A stretch of DNA of 64,000 nt from Bullifex porci (GTDB lineage: Bacteria; Spirochaetota; Spirochaetia; Sphaerochaetales; Sphaerochaetaceae). This document shows, in pieces, positions 1 through 7,960 of the stretch. The notes under the pieces are model-generated. The model worked only from the letters and a program-made list of their open reading frames with translations. It made no database searches and had not been told where the DNA came from. A program made the position numbers and the translations under genes. How positions within the stretch are numbered: position 1 is the first letter of the stretch; the number at the start of each line of letters is the position of its first letter. The stretch is from assembly GCF_009695635.1 (NCBI RefSeq), contig NZ_VUNN01000001.1:1-64000 (forward strand), written 5' to 3'.

Positions 1-120
1 AATGATGAGAAGGTCCAGGGCCCTGAAGTCTCCAAGAGCCTTCTCTATCCGCCCCGTCTCCTTCGCCTCCAGCAGCCTTGTGGCAAGCTGGGAGAGAGTG
101 ATGAACTTGACCTTGTATCC
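1..120 (-). pseudogene. istB fragment (IS21 helper ATPase), partial
   Basis: The minus-strand frame reads GYKVKFITLSQLATRLLEAK and continues to FRALDLLII at the window edge. This matches the stretch of IstB-type AAA+ transposition helpers from the segment after Walker A up to the Walker B strand (usually followed by DELGY). There is no start codon, and the N-terminal region with the P-loop is absent. It abuts the istA fragment in a different reading frame, so it is a deletion remnant as far as can be seen. It runs off the window. Confidence 0.65.
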
Positions 121-394
121 CTGCATGTCTCTCTTTCAGGATCTCCAGGATCCTCTTTGCCGTGTAGCGCTGTTTGTGGAACCATTTGCGCTCCTCCTTC
201 AGCATGGTGATGATCTCATCCCTATGCTTGTCCAGCATGCATCCACGTGGCACATACAGGGCCACTGCCTTGCTGAAGTCGGTCATCTGCGTGTACTTGT
301 AGACCGTGTTCCTGTCAACAGAGACAGCCCTTGCTATCTCGCTAATCGTCTTTCCTTCGCTCCATTGTTCCCTTATACTTGTTACTTGGGACAT
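121..394 (-). pseudogene. istA fragment (IS21 transposase N-terminal helix-turn-helix)
   Basis: Starting at ATG 394 (an alternative ATG lies at 403; an AAAGGAAAG ribosome-binding site lies just upstream), the minus strand encodes SQVTSIREQWSEGKTISEIA, then ARAVSVDRNTVYKY. This is the helix-turn-helix start of IS21 IstA transposases. About 90 codons remain, ending near KERHAG, where the sequence passes out of frame into istB. The DDE catalytic domain is missing, so no active transposase can be made. Confidence 0.65.
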
Positions 395-490
395 TTTCAG
401 CATCTTTCCTTTGAAACTCCTTAGCTTTTTTTGATGTACGTTGCTAAGAGTTTCTTTCGTGGGACAAGCTTGTTGCAACTGTCCCTTTCT

Positions 491-533
491 CTATTGGAAA
501 TTATGCTGAATTCCTATTGGTAACTATGCTGAA
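491..533 (-). repeat. Two 20-bp subterminal repeats of the IS21 end
   Basis: On the minus strand, TTCAGCATAGTTACCAATAG (533-514) and TTCAGCATAATTTCCAATAG (510-491) are direct repeats differing at two positions and spaced 23 bp apart. Multiple subterminal repeats of about this size are characteristic of IS21-family ends and are thought to bind the transposase. They lie between the outer end (near 552) and the istA start. Confidence 0.65.
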
Positions 534-1570
534 ATAAATCCTACTATAAACACACGGACACTGAGGTCTTTGGTGCTCGGCCACACATGTCCGCAGACGG
601 AGCAGGTTTGGGATGACGGGTAGTACCGTCCAATCCTGATGACCCTGGTCCCGTACTTTCGGGCACACCACTCCAGGATTTCCACAAACTCCGAAAACGC
701 ATAGTCGTGGACCTTGCGTCCCCAGAGCCTCGCCATACCTTTGATATTAAGGTCTTCTATGGCTATGACGCCGTACCTTGAACAGAGTTCGTGGCTTAGC
801 TTCCAGAACCAGTCCCTGCGTCTGTTCGCGATGTCCTGGTGCCTGCGGTACAGTGCCTTCAGTGCACTCTCGTATCCATTGCTCCCCATCACCTTACGGC
901 TCAGGGCTCGGTTAGCCTTGCGGATGCCTGCCACGCCTTGTCTGAAAAACTCCGGGGATCTAATCACACTGCCGTCCGACAGCGAAAGGAACATCTTGAG
1001 TCCGAAGTCCATGCCGACCTCACCGCGCCCGTCCCTGGTTTCACGCATGGTGACGGGGCTATCGGTGGTGACGTAGACGAAAAACTCTCCGAGTATGTTG
1101 CGCTTTACCGTTACGGTCTTGATTTTGATCCGTTCCAGGAGTCCATCATAGGAGTCCCAGTATCTGTAGATGTGTCCGTTTATGCTGATACGTCCGCCAG
1201 TAAGGAATCTGTATCCCGCCTGTTTGTAGGTGACGCTTTTGTACTTTTTGACCTTGCGACGACGCGGTGGCGAACATTTGACTCCCTTCTCCCTGTTAGT
1301 GAAAAACAGCCGGTACGCCCTGTATATCCTGTCGGTTATCTCCTGTACCGCCTGACTTCCCACATAACGCCAGTGATGGTTTTCATCCACGTTGCGAAGA
1401 CCACGGAGCTGTTTCTGGAGTTCGTATTTATCCAAAAGCTTCCCTGTTTCGGTATAGTGGTCCTGTATGATTGTCAGTGCCGTGTTGTATATGATCCCGG
1501 CTATATTTATCATATCATTAAGGTATCCGAAGTCATCGCTGCCATACAGTTTTACTGTCAGTGTCCGCAT
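524..1570 (-). pseudogene. tnpB: IS200/IS605-family TnpB, C-terminus replaced by IS21 insertion
   Basis: TnpB is the RNA-guided RuvC-like nuclease of IS200/IS605 elements. Counting from an upstream start at 1588, the RuvC catalytic residues D194 (GMDFGLK) and E278 (IEDL) are present, as is the first zinc-ribbon pair C329 and C332 (CSVCGH). The gene then leaves the family after about residue 345: the second CxxC and the third catalytic Asp (usually in HDRD) are replaced by nine residues encoded by the IS21 end. The start MRTLTVKL (1570) fits the family better than 1588. No tnpA is nearby. The downstream end that normally encodes the guide RNA is also lost, so this copy should be inactive. Confidence 0.85.
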
Positions 1571-1618
1571 GACATCATTATAGCACATTTTATGGCATTA
1601 CGCATTACCGCCTTTCAT

Positions 1619-1639
1619 CTCACGGCCAAGGCGCGTGAG
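1619..1639. other. Imperfect hairpin at the 5' side of the IS200/IS605 remnant
   Basis: CTCACG (1619-1624) pairs with CGTGAG (1634-1639). The stem continues as GCC/GGC around an AA loop with one bulged G. Subterminal bulged hairpins upstream of tnpB are the recognition elements of IS200/IS605 ends. Its position 49 bp upstream of the tnpB start, and the drop to AT-rich sequence after about 1680, suggest the element boundary is nearby. Confidence 0.5.
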
Positions 1640-1704
1640 CTTTCTCGGCGGTTAATTTGTAACTGCTTCTTGTAAGGTTGCTTTCTAATTAAAAATTATT
1701 AGAT

Positions 1705-1740
1705 AAAAACATCCCTCATACTTAAATGGGGGATGTTTTT
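1705..1740. terminator. Bidirectional factor-independent terminator
   Basis: AAAAACATCCC pairs with GGGATGTTTTT across a loop of about 13 nt, giving A-runs and T-runs on both sides. It separates the mobile debris on the left from the outer-membrane protein gene on the right. Confidence 0.7.
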
Positions 1741-1752
1741 CTATTATTATAG

Positions 1753-1781
1753 AAAAATCCCCCAGAAATAATCTGAGGGAC
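1753..1781 (-). terminator. Terminator of the outer-membrane protein gene
   Basis: On the minus strand, CCCTCAGA-TTATT-TCTGGGGG forms a stem with one A-G mismatch, directly followed by ATTTTTCT. It lies 24 bp past the stop codon of the gene ending at 1805. Confidence 0.75.
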
Positions 1782-1804
1782 TAAATCGTAATCCAATAGC
1801 TAGA

Positions 1805-3352
1805 TTAGAACTTGATTGTACATGTAGCGTCAACCTTACCAAACTGCTGATCGATTGCCTGATCCTTGAGAAGGTTCTGATCTTTATCACCTGCACCATA
1901 AGCAAGCTTGAGTGTTGCACCTGGGATGATTGCATCAGATTCAACAGAAGCTTTAAGTGTTAACTGTGCTGCATCTTTTACACCCTTATAAGAGTTGAAT
2001 CCAACTTCTGCTTTTGCAGTAAATAGATCATGAGCATATTCTACACTAGCACCAAGGTAGTAATTCTTAGATTCGAATTTATAACCACCATTAGCACCAA
2101 GCTTAATAGCATCGATTGCTATTTCTGCTTTAGCACCGTAATCCTTTGCATTGAGCATGTCTTTTCCGTATACAGTAAGTTTTACAGGAAGTTCAAATGT
2201 TGAAAGATCTGTTGCAACCTGAGCACTTAAAGTGTGAGCTAAAAGTTTTTCCTTTGTTGAACCATTTTCGTTAGCTTTAGCTAAATAACCATTTAGGCCA
2301 TAGTAAGCATCAACTGTTACTGGAGCAAATGCTACTTTTGCAGATGCATCGAAGTAAGAATATAAATTATCCTTTACAATTAGAGTTTCCTTTTCACCAT
2401 ACTGGATTGCATCAAAGTCAGCTGCTACTGCTACTGAAAGAGCATCTGTTGCATATCCTACTTTTGCTGATGTATTTAATGCGAACTGATAATACTTTGG
2501 AACTGAGTTTTTAATATCTATACCATATCCATCTTCATCATTTCCAGTATACTTCCAATTTCTTTCACCTTCATGATATTTCGCATTATAATTATCAACC
2601 TTTCTTGAAGCACCTACTGCAGCCTGAAGTGTTAAACCATTAACATCATAAGAAGGAGTCTCTACAAATACATTGTAGTTAAAGAATTTTCCTAATTCAA
2701 CTTCTTGTTTTGTTGTCTTTCCTGTCAATTTTTCTTCTTTTACTTCATATAAATCTATTTCAGCTGTTCTAGCTTCGTTTTCAGATCCTTCGAAACCAAC
2801 AGAAGCCTTGTAACCAGCAACTTCTATTGTTACACCTGGAGCCTTATTGAAAGCGAAAAGATCACCTGTTACATCATCTGCAACATCTTTAGTATCTGTA
2901 GTTTTGTTACCAAATACATCTTTTACTGCTTCCTTATGTGTTGTAAATGACTTAGCATAGCTTGTTGCACCCTGTGTACCTGTGATTGCTACCTTCCAGT
3001 TTGCTCCTGCTACATATGCTTCAGCTACATCAAGGAATAAACCTAAACCATAGTTTTTTACTGCATCATCTTTGCTGTTCCAAAAAGCTGAACCTTTATC
3101 TAGTTTAGCCTGGTTAGCAACCTTAACACCCATTGTTGCCTTGATACCTGCATAGATATCACCCTCTGCAACATTGCCAGCTTCTGCTGTTGAGAGGTCT
3201 ACATTTACGTCAAAACCTGTTCCGTTTGAGAAACCATATTTCTTAGTCTCCCAGTTGTATCCGAGACCTACTGTAGCTTTGCCTGAGAAGCCTGCGAATA
3301 CGGAACTAACTGCTAGAACTGCTACTAATAGAATAGCAATTGTCTTTTTCAT
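1805..3352 (-). CDS. Putative outer-membrane beta-barrel protein
   Basis: The 515-aa product starts with a classical signal peptide (MKKTIAILLVAVLAVSSVFA, cleavage after about residue 20). It continues as many alternating short amphipathic strands separated by Gly/Asp/Lys-rich turns, such as KATVGLGYNWE near the N-terminus. It ends in CTIKF, and a C-terminal phenylalanine is typical of BAM-assembled barrels. No known porin family is recognised by eye. Start: AGAGGAATT precedes the ATG. The gene lies head-to-head with an integrase only 33 bp away, so its promoter probably overlaps the integrase 5' region. It is followed by two terminators, so it is monocistronic. Confidence 0.75.
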   Translation of the reverse strand: MKKTIAILLVAVLAVSSVFAGFSGKATVGLGYNWETKKYGFSNGTGFDVNVDLSTAEAGNVAEGDIYAGIKATMGVKVANQAKLDKGSAFWNSKDDAVKNYGLGLFLDVAEAYVAGANWKVAITGTQGATSYAKSFTTHKEAVKDVFGNKTTDTKDVADDVTGDLFAFNKAPGVTIEVAGYKASVGFEGSENEARTAEIDLYEVKEEKLTGKTTKQEVELGKFFNYNVFVETPSYDVNGLTLQAAVGASRKVDNYNAKYHEGERNWKYTGNDEDGYGIDIKNSVPKYYQFALNTSAKVGYATDALSVAVAADFDAIQYGEKETLIVKDNLYSYFDASAKVAFAPVTVDAYYGLNGYLAKANENGSTKEKLLAHTLSAQVATDLSTFELPVKLTVYGKDMLNAKDYGAKAEIAIDAIKLGANGGYKFESKNYYLGASVEYAHDLFTAKAEVGFNSYKGVKDAAQLTLKASVESDAIIPGATLKLAYGAGDKDQNLLKDQAIDQQFGKVDATCTIKF

Positions 3353-3385
3353 AATTCCTCTTTGAAATAAGAGCTGGAGGAATAT
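3353..3385. promoter_or_regulatory. 33-bp divergent region with a 7-bp inverted repeat over both ribosome-binding sites
   Basis: ATTCCTC (3354-3360) and GAGGAAT (3377-3383) are perfect inverted repeats. Each contains the Shine-Dalgarno sequence of one of the two divergent genes. The space is too short for two ordinary promoters, so at least one promoter must lie inside the neighbouring coding sequence. Confidence 0.5.
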
Positions 3386-4582
3386 ATGGCTAAACGAAGA
3401 AAGTTTTATTTATATCAGAGACAGAAGAAATATGGGAAATACTATTATGTTTGTTATATTGATCCTGAAACTGGTAAGCAGGGGAATGCTAAGAGTATTG
3501 ATGTACTTAAGGAAAAGCTGGGACTTGGAGATAATGAGACAACAACAAGTAGAGATGATGCAGTAATTATTGCTCACAAGGCTTTAGAGGCTGGATTAAT
3601 TTTTAGTAGTGGAGCTGAGGAGTGTTTCTCATCATATTGCTTATCCTTTTGGGATTTTGATAATAGTGATTACATTAAGCTTAGAAATTTAGTATCTCCA
3701 AATTCTATTGGAAGAGAATATGCTATGAACATGCTTTGTAATTTAAAAAAGCATGTTCTACCATTTATACCACAAAGTATAAAGCTTTCAGCTATTACTA
3801 CTAGACATCTAGATAAAATAGTTACTGAAGCATTCTCTGCAGGGCTTGCTAATGGAACTATTCAGATGATAATCCTATCCTTTTCTGTTCCATTAAAGGA
3901 GGCTGTAAGGCTTCGGTATATTGTTAATAATCCCTGTGATGGTTTAATGAAAATACCAAGAAAGGAAAAGAGTAGGGGTGTTTTTACAGATGATGAAATT
4001 AAGAGGATTATCAAGGAAGTAGAAAATAGTCCAAAGCCTATTAAGAATGCTGTTAAGCTTGCAATTACTACTGGGATGAGAAGTGGAGAAATTAGAGCTT
4101 TAAAGAGTTCTAATATAATAAGGAACTATTATATAGGAGAAAATAGTAAGGTATATGATAAGGTTTTAATTACACACTCTTTAGCTCCATATAGTGGTAT
4201 TAAAGCTACTAAGGGTAAATATGATAGAGAGGTATTAATTCCTTCAAGCTTTGGTGAAGAATTAATAGGCTCTAGTATTAATGATGTAATTATTACCTTT
4301 GATGGCTCCTATGTTTCTTCATTGACACTTCGTTTATCGTTTTATGAAATATTAAAAAATATTGGATTAAGTGAGGAAGTTAGAAAAACTCGTCGATTAA
4401 CCTTTCACTCCTTAAGGCACTACTTTTCAACATATACATGTCAAGAGAATATAAGCCAGGAGGATAGGATGTTAGTGCTTGGACATAGGAGTGAAAAAGT
4501 TAACTCCCGCTATACTCACATAAGTGACTTACGCTTAGAGCGTGTAGCAGGAGTTGTTGAAGCTCTATTTGATAGTGAATGA
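3386..4582 (+). CDS. Tyrosine recombinase / phage-type integrase
   Basis: The 398-aa protein has a SAM-like core-binding region (about residues 60-185) and a C-terminal catalytic domain. The full catalytic set is visible: R232 (TTGMRSGEI), a Lys in the beta-hairpin (KATKGKYD), H341-x-x-R344 (HSLRH), H367 (LGHRS) and nucleophile Y376 (SRYTH). The basic N-terminus (MAKRRKFYLYQRQKKYGKYY) resembles an arm-binding domain. A GGAGG Shine-Dalgarno sequence lies 4 nt before ATG. No phage or conjugation genes flank it, so it is a solo integrase. It could act on its own DNA arms or on the adjacent omp region. Confidence 0.85.
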   Translation: MAKRRKFYLYQRQKKYGKYYYVCYIDPETGKQGNAKSIDVLKEKLGLGDNETTTSRDDAVIIAHKALEAGLIFSSGAEECFSSYCLSFWDFDNSDYIKLRNLVSPNSIGREYAMNMLCNLKKHVLPFIPQSIKLSAITTRHLDKIVTEAFSAGLANGTIQMIILSFSVPLKEAVRLRYIVNNPCDGLMKIPRKEKSRGVFTDDEIKRIIKEVENSPKPIKNAVKLAITTGMRSGEIRALKSSNIIRNYYIGENSKVYDKVLITHSLAPYSGIKATKGKYDREVLIPSSFGEELIGSSINDVIITFDGSYVSSLTLRLSFYEILKNIGLSEEVRKTRRLTFHSLRHYFSTYTCQENISQEDRMLVLGHRSEKVNSRYTHISDLRLERVAGVVEALFDSE

Positions 4583-4647
4583 TTATTCACAATATTTTGA
4601 ATATTATTTCACCAAATTTTTCATGAGTGCAGAAAAAAGTGCAGAGC

Positions 4648-5400
4648 CTAATTTGTTCTTCTGTCTCCAAAAACTAAGCATGATGAGAGTCTATCGAGAT
4701 ATAGAGAGCATGAAGCTGCATATCTAAGTGCTGATGATGGTGAAAGCGGTGAAATATCCTCAAAGAGACATGCTGCAACAGCCTTAGCCTTTCTTTGGTC
4801 AGGACATGATACAATTATATGCTTTGATGATAATATCTGAGAGACACTCATTGTTATAGCCTCCTCAGGAACATCATCAAGGTTTTTAAACCATCCTTCA
4901 CTAACCTGTTGCTTTCTACTTCTTCTTTCAAGGTTAACAAGAATATATGGATCTGTTGTATCGAAATCAGCTGGTGGGTCATTAAATGCTAAGTGACCAT
5001 TTTCACCAATACATATAAATGCAACATCTAAAGGATGTGCATTAAGCTCTTTATTTAAAGCCTCAATTGTTTTGCTAACATTATCCTTACAGGAGTCGAT
5101 AGGGTGGTAGGACTTTACTTTACCTATCTTTGAAAGTAAGTATTCATTTAAGAAGCTATATGAGGAAGCCATAGATGATTGTTCGATGCCAATAAACTCA
5201 TCTAGGTGATAAATATTAACCTTAGTCCAATCAACATTTTGCTGTGTTAAGTGAAAAAGGGTCATTACTTGGCTTTTACCTGTAACAAATACTACATTTG
5301 CTTCACCCCTTTCGCTTATAGCTTGATTAATAAAATAAGCTCCTTCTTGAGCTGCTTGATACCCTAATTGCTTTCTATTATCACAAATTGTTACCTTCAT
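4648..5400 (-). CDS. nagB: Glucosamine-6-phosphate deaminase (NagB family)
   Basis: The enzyme converts glucosamine-6-phosphate to fructose-6-phosphate and ammonia, feeding amino sugars into glycolysis. The 250-aa length fits NagB (about 240-266). Visible motifs are the phosphate loop TGKSQ (residue 40), the general base in HLDEF (D67) and the ring-opening loop GENGHLAFND (H136). In that loop the usual NEP triplet reads NDP, a conservative change. The distantly related 6-phosphogluconolactonase family shares the fold, but the HLDEF and GENGH loops favour NagB. Start: ATG with AAGAGG upstream. There is no nagA neighbour. Confidence 0.8.
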   Translation of the reverse strand: MKVTICDNRKQLGYQAAQEGAYFINQAISERGEANVVFVTGKSQVMTLFHLTQQNVDWTKVNIYHLDEFIGIEQSSMASSYSFLNEYLLSKIGKVKSYHPIDSCKDNVSKTIEALNKELNAHPLDVAFICIGENGHLAFNDPPADFDTTDPYILVNLERRSRKQQVSEGWFKNLDDVPEEAITMSVSQILSSKHIIVSCPDQRKAKAVAACLFEDISPLSPSSALRYAASCSLYLDRLSSCLVFGDRRTN

Positions 5401-5514
5401 AGCAAAACCTCTTAATTGCTATAATTTAATATGAATAGGATTTATTATCAAGGAAGTGAAAACCCTAACTCCTTCACAGTTTTATGTTTTTATGGTATAA
5501 ATAAGTCTTAGCGC

Positions 5515-5588
5515 GGTCCCGTAGCTCAGCTGGATAGAGCACTTCCCTCCTAAGGAAGGGGTCATGAGTTCGAATCTCGTCGGGGTCA
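5515..5588 (+). tRNA. tRNA-Arg (anticodon CCU)
   Basis: A complete cloverleaf can be drawn. The acceptor GGTCCCG pairs with CGGGGTC with two G-U pairs. The D arm is GCTC/GAGC and the anticodon stem CTTCC/GGAAG encloses loop CTCCTAA (anticodon CCT at 5549-5551). The T arm is ATGAG/CTCGT with TTCGAAT, and the discriminator is A5588. CCA is not encoded; the next bases are TATG, of which ATG opens the following gene. The tRNA reads AGG codons. Confidence 0.93.
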
Positions 5589-5589
5589 T

Positions 5590-6138
5590 ATGTATTATTA
5601 TTTCCTTGGCTGCATGGTTGGTACTGAGCAAGCCAATATTAAGATGGTGAAGATGGTCATAAGGACTAAGCTTGACAAGGAAGCATATGTCAATGTCTAT
5701 TCACCAGATAGAGCCGTAATGGAATATAAAAAGAAGGTTAAGAGGCTTGTTAACCAGCCTCTATTACCTGGTTATTTGTTAATTGAAACTGAGTGTGATT
5801 TACTTCCAATTGCTGATTTTTTTCATAAGGAAAGTCGTTCAAGCTATGGGCTTGTACGCTATGGGGATAGATCCTTTTATTTAAAGGGAAGTGATAAAGC
5901 CTTTGCTGAGTGGATAGCATCCCAAAAGGGACATATAACATCTTCAAAGATAAAGGTTGAAAGAAACCTAGAGACTGGAAGAAAGATTACAGTTATTTCC
6001 GGACCACTAAAGGATTTAAAGGGAAAAATTATTAATATTTATAAGGATACAAAGGTTACAGTTGAGATACCTTTCCTAGATGATGTAAAAAGAGTAAATC
6101 TTCCTATTGAAATTATTAAGGATGATGTAGAGAGCTAA
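5590..6138 (+). CDS. NusG-paralog antiterminator (LoaP/RfaH-like)
   Basis: The 182-aa protein has a NusG N-terminal (NGN) domain, about residues 1-110, with YYYFLGCMVGTEQ as the first strand and the family hallmark QPLLPGYLLIE. A KOW domain follows at about 130-175 (ITVISGPLKDLKGKI). It is not next to secE or rplK, so it is a specialised paralog rather than housekeeping NusG; LoaP-type paralogs in Firmicutes and Spirochaetes promote read-through of specific operons. The start at 5590 is required to complete the first NGN strand. It has no Shine-Dalgarno sequence, because it begins 1 nt after the tRNA discriminator base. The downstream ABC exporter is a possible target. Confidence 0.7.
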   Translation: MYYYFLGCMVGTEQANIKMVKMVIRTKLDKEAYVNVYSPDRAVMEYKKKVKRLVNQPLLPGYLLIETECDLLPIADFFHKESRSSYGLVRYGDRSFYLKGSDKAFAEWIASQKGHITSSKIKVERNLETGRKITVISGPLKDLKGKIINIYKDTKVTVEIPFLDDVKRVNLPIEIIKDDVES

Positions 6139-6179
6139 TCTACAAGAAAAACACATAAGTTAATTGACGGTTATACTAT

Positions 6180-6220
6180 ACACCTGTATTTTTTGGTATT
6201 GGTGTGTTTCTTTATTTTTT
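6180..6220 (+). terminator. Weak hairpin plus T-rich tract before the exporter genes
   Basis: ACACC (6180-6184) pairs with GGTGT (6201-6205) and is followed by GTTTCTTTATTTTTT. It sits between the antiterminator gene and the exporter ribosome-binding site. The stem is short, so it may be a weak terminator or a conditional one. Confidence 0.3.
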
Positions 6221-6232
6221 GGGAGGAGCTTT

Positions 6233-7960
6233 GTGATAAAAAAGCTTTCAAAAAGTATTCGTGAATATAAGACTACTGCTTTATTAACTCCTTTATATAT
6301 GATCGGAGAGGTTGCGATGGAAGTATTAATTCCAACCCTAATGGCTCTAATCATAGATAATGGTGTTTATAATAGTGATATTTCTTATATCGTTAAGCTA
6401 TCGATATTAATTGTAGTTGCTGCAATTCTTTCAATGGCATTTGGAATAATGGGCGCAAAAAGTGGCTCAAAGGCATCCTGTGGCTTTGCAAAAAATCTTA
6501 GACATGATTTATTTCACCACATCCAGGATTTTTCCTTTAAGAATATAGATTCCTTTTCAACCTCATCATTAATAACTAGGCTAACAACAGATGTTCAGAA
6601 TGTTCAGCAGGCCTTCCAGATGATAATAAGGATATGCTTTAGAGCTCCTATTATGTTTATCTTTGCAATTATTATGGTAGTACATAATGGAGGTACTTTA
6701 GTTGCTGTATTTGCTGTAGCTATTCCTGTTTTAATTATCTTTTGTGCTCTATTTATTAAGAAGGTATTCCCTATCTTTAATAGAATCTTTAAGCACTATG
6801 ATAAATTAAATAGAGTAGTTGAAGAGAACCTCACAGGTATTAGAACTGTTAAAGCATATGTAAGAGAGGAGCTAGAGAAGGAGAAGTTTGATGCCTCCTC
6901 TTCTGCTATTCATGATGATTTCGTTAAGGCTCAGAAGATGCTTGTCTTAATTAATCCTGTTGTTCAGAGTGTATCATACGCATGTATCTTAGCAATATGC
7001 TACCTAGGTGCAAGATTAATTAGTGTTGGTGATATGGGAACTGGTGAGCTAATGAGTGTATTTACATATACAATGCAAATACTTTCTTCCCTCATTATGA
7101 TCGCAATGATTTTAGTTCAGCTTTCAATGAGTAAGGCATCTGCAGAGAGAATCATCGAGGTGCTAGAGGCTAAGCCAGAGATGGAGTTAAATGAAAATGG
7201 CTTAAAGAGTGTAGAGGATGGCTCAGTTGTCTTTGAGCACACTAATTTTTCATACTCTGGAAAGGATACACCGCTAGTTCTACATGATATTAATCTTGAG
7301 ATTAAATCTGGTGAGATGGTTGGTATCTTAGGATCAACTGGATCTGGAAAATCCTCTTTAATTTCATTAATAGCTAGACTCTATGATGTTACTTCTGGCT
7401 CTGTTAAGGTCGGTGGACACGATGTTAGAGACTATGATATTAAGGCACTTCGTGATGGTGTTTCTGTAGTACTTCAGAAAAACACACTATTTTCAGGAAC
7501 AGTTAGATCAAATTTACTTTGGGGAAATGAAAGTGCAAGCGACGAAGAGCTAACTTGGGCTCTTAAGAGTGCTAATGCAGACTTTGTATTTACCTCAAAG
7601 GATGGATTAGACACTGTAGTAGAGCAGGGTGGTAATAACTTCTCTGGTGGACAAAAGCAGAGACTTTGTATCGCTAGAGCACTTGTAAAAAAGCCTAAGG
7701 TATTAATATTCGATGACTCAACAAGTGCTGTTGATACAGCGACAGACTTCGCTATTAGAAGTGCTTTAAGAAGAGATGTAAAAAACTGTACTAAGATTAT
7801 TATTGCACAGCGAGTTAACTCTGTTATGGATGCAGATAAAATAGTCATCCTTGAAAATGGCTATATCGATGATGTTGGAACTCATGATGAGCTACTTTCT
7901 AGGAATAAGACCTATCAGGATCTTGTTAAGGTTCAATTAGGAGGTAAGGACAATGGCTAA
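6233..7960 (+). CDS. ABC exporter half-transporter, degenerate NBD subunit
   Basis: An N-terminal six-helix transmembrane domain (about residues 1-310) is fused to an ABC ATPase. The ATPase has Walker A GSTGSGKSS (about 367), a Q-loop (VVLQKN) and signature FSGGQ (about 470). The Walker B is followed by Asp instead of Glu (IFDDSTSAVD), and the switch His is Gln (IIAQRVNS). Such loss is known in one partner of heterodimeric exporters (TM287/288, BmrCD). Start: GTG at 6233 with GGGAGGAG just upstream; an in-frame upstream TTG-type start at 6164 lacks a ribosome-binding site. It overlaps its partner by 8 bp. Substrate unknown. Confidence 0.85.
   Translation: MIKKLSKSIREYKTTALLTPLYMIGEVAMEVLIPTLMALIIDNGVYNSDISYIVKLSILIVVAAILSMAFGIMGAKSGSKASCGFAKNLRHDLFHHIQDFSFKNIDSFSTSSLITRLTTDVQNVQQAFQMIIRICFRAPIMFIFAIIMVVHNGGTLVAVFAVAIPVLIIFCALFIKKVFPIFNRIFKHYDKLNRVVEENLTGIRTVKAYVREELEKEKFDASSSAIHDDFVKAQKMLVLINPVVQSVSYACILAICYLGARLISVGDMGTGELMSVFTYTMQILSSLIMIAMILVQLSMSKASAERIIEVLEAKPEMELNENGLKSVEDGSVVFEHTNFSYSGKDTPLVLHDINLEIKSGEMVGILGSTGSGKSSLISLIARLYDVTSGSVKVGGHDVRDYDIKALRDGVSVVLQKNTLFSGTVRSNLLWGNESASDEELTWALKSANADFVFTSKDGLDTVVEQGGNNFSGGQKQRLCIARALVKKPKVLIFDDSTSAVDTATDFAIRSALRRDVKNCTKIIIAQRVNSVMDADKIVILENGYIDDVGTHDELLSRNKTYQDLVKVQLGGKDNG

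Larger units (their letters stand above)
1..552 (-). mobile_element. IS21-family element remnant, internally deleted
   Basis: Read on the minus strand, this segment has an IS21-type end with two subterminal repeats (491-533), the start of istA, then a jump into the middle of istB. The intervening istA catalytic core and istB start are missing. The outer end is near 552-554, where the sequence begins TGTTTATAG and interrupts a tnpB gene. GC content is visibly higher than in the AT-rich host genes. The element continues beyond the left edge of the window, so its other end is not visible. Confidence 0.7.

Noticed and set aside
2-424. Plus-strand open frame of 140 codons
   Set aside because: It is the complement of the istA/istB fragments, has no ribosome-binding site, and encodes a composition unlike a protein family.
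839-1675. Plus-strand open frame of 278 codons
   Set aside because: It lies opposite tnpB, whose GC-rich codons leave the complement open. No recognisable protein.
4626-4645. AGTGCAGA direct repeat just past the integrase as an attachment site
   Set aside because: The repeat is only 8 bp, and no second distant copy marking an element's other end was found.
5515-5588. tRNA-Arg as the integration site of the nearby recombinase
   Set aside because: No duplicate of the tRNA 3' end was found near the integrase, and the element would have to include nagB in the wrong position.
6164-6232. Upstream start of the first ABC subunit
   Set aside because: No ribosome-binding site; the segment holds a hairpin and T-tract. 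GTG 6233 is preceded by GGGAGGAG.
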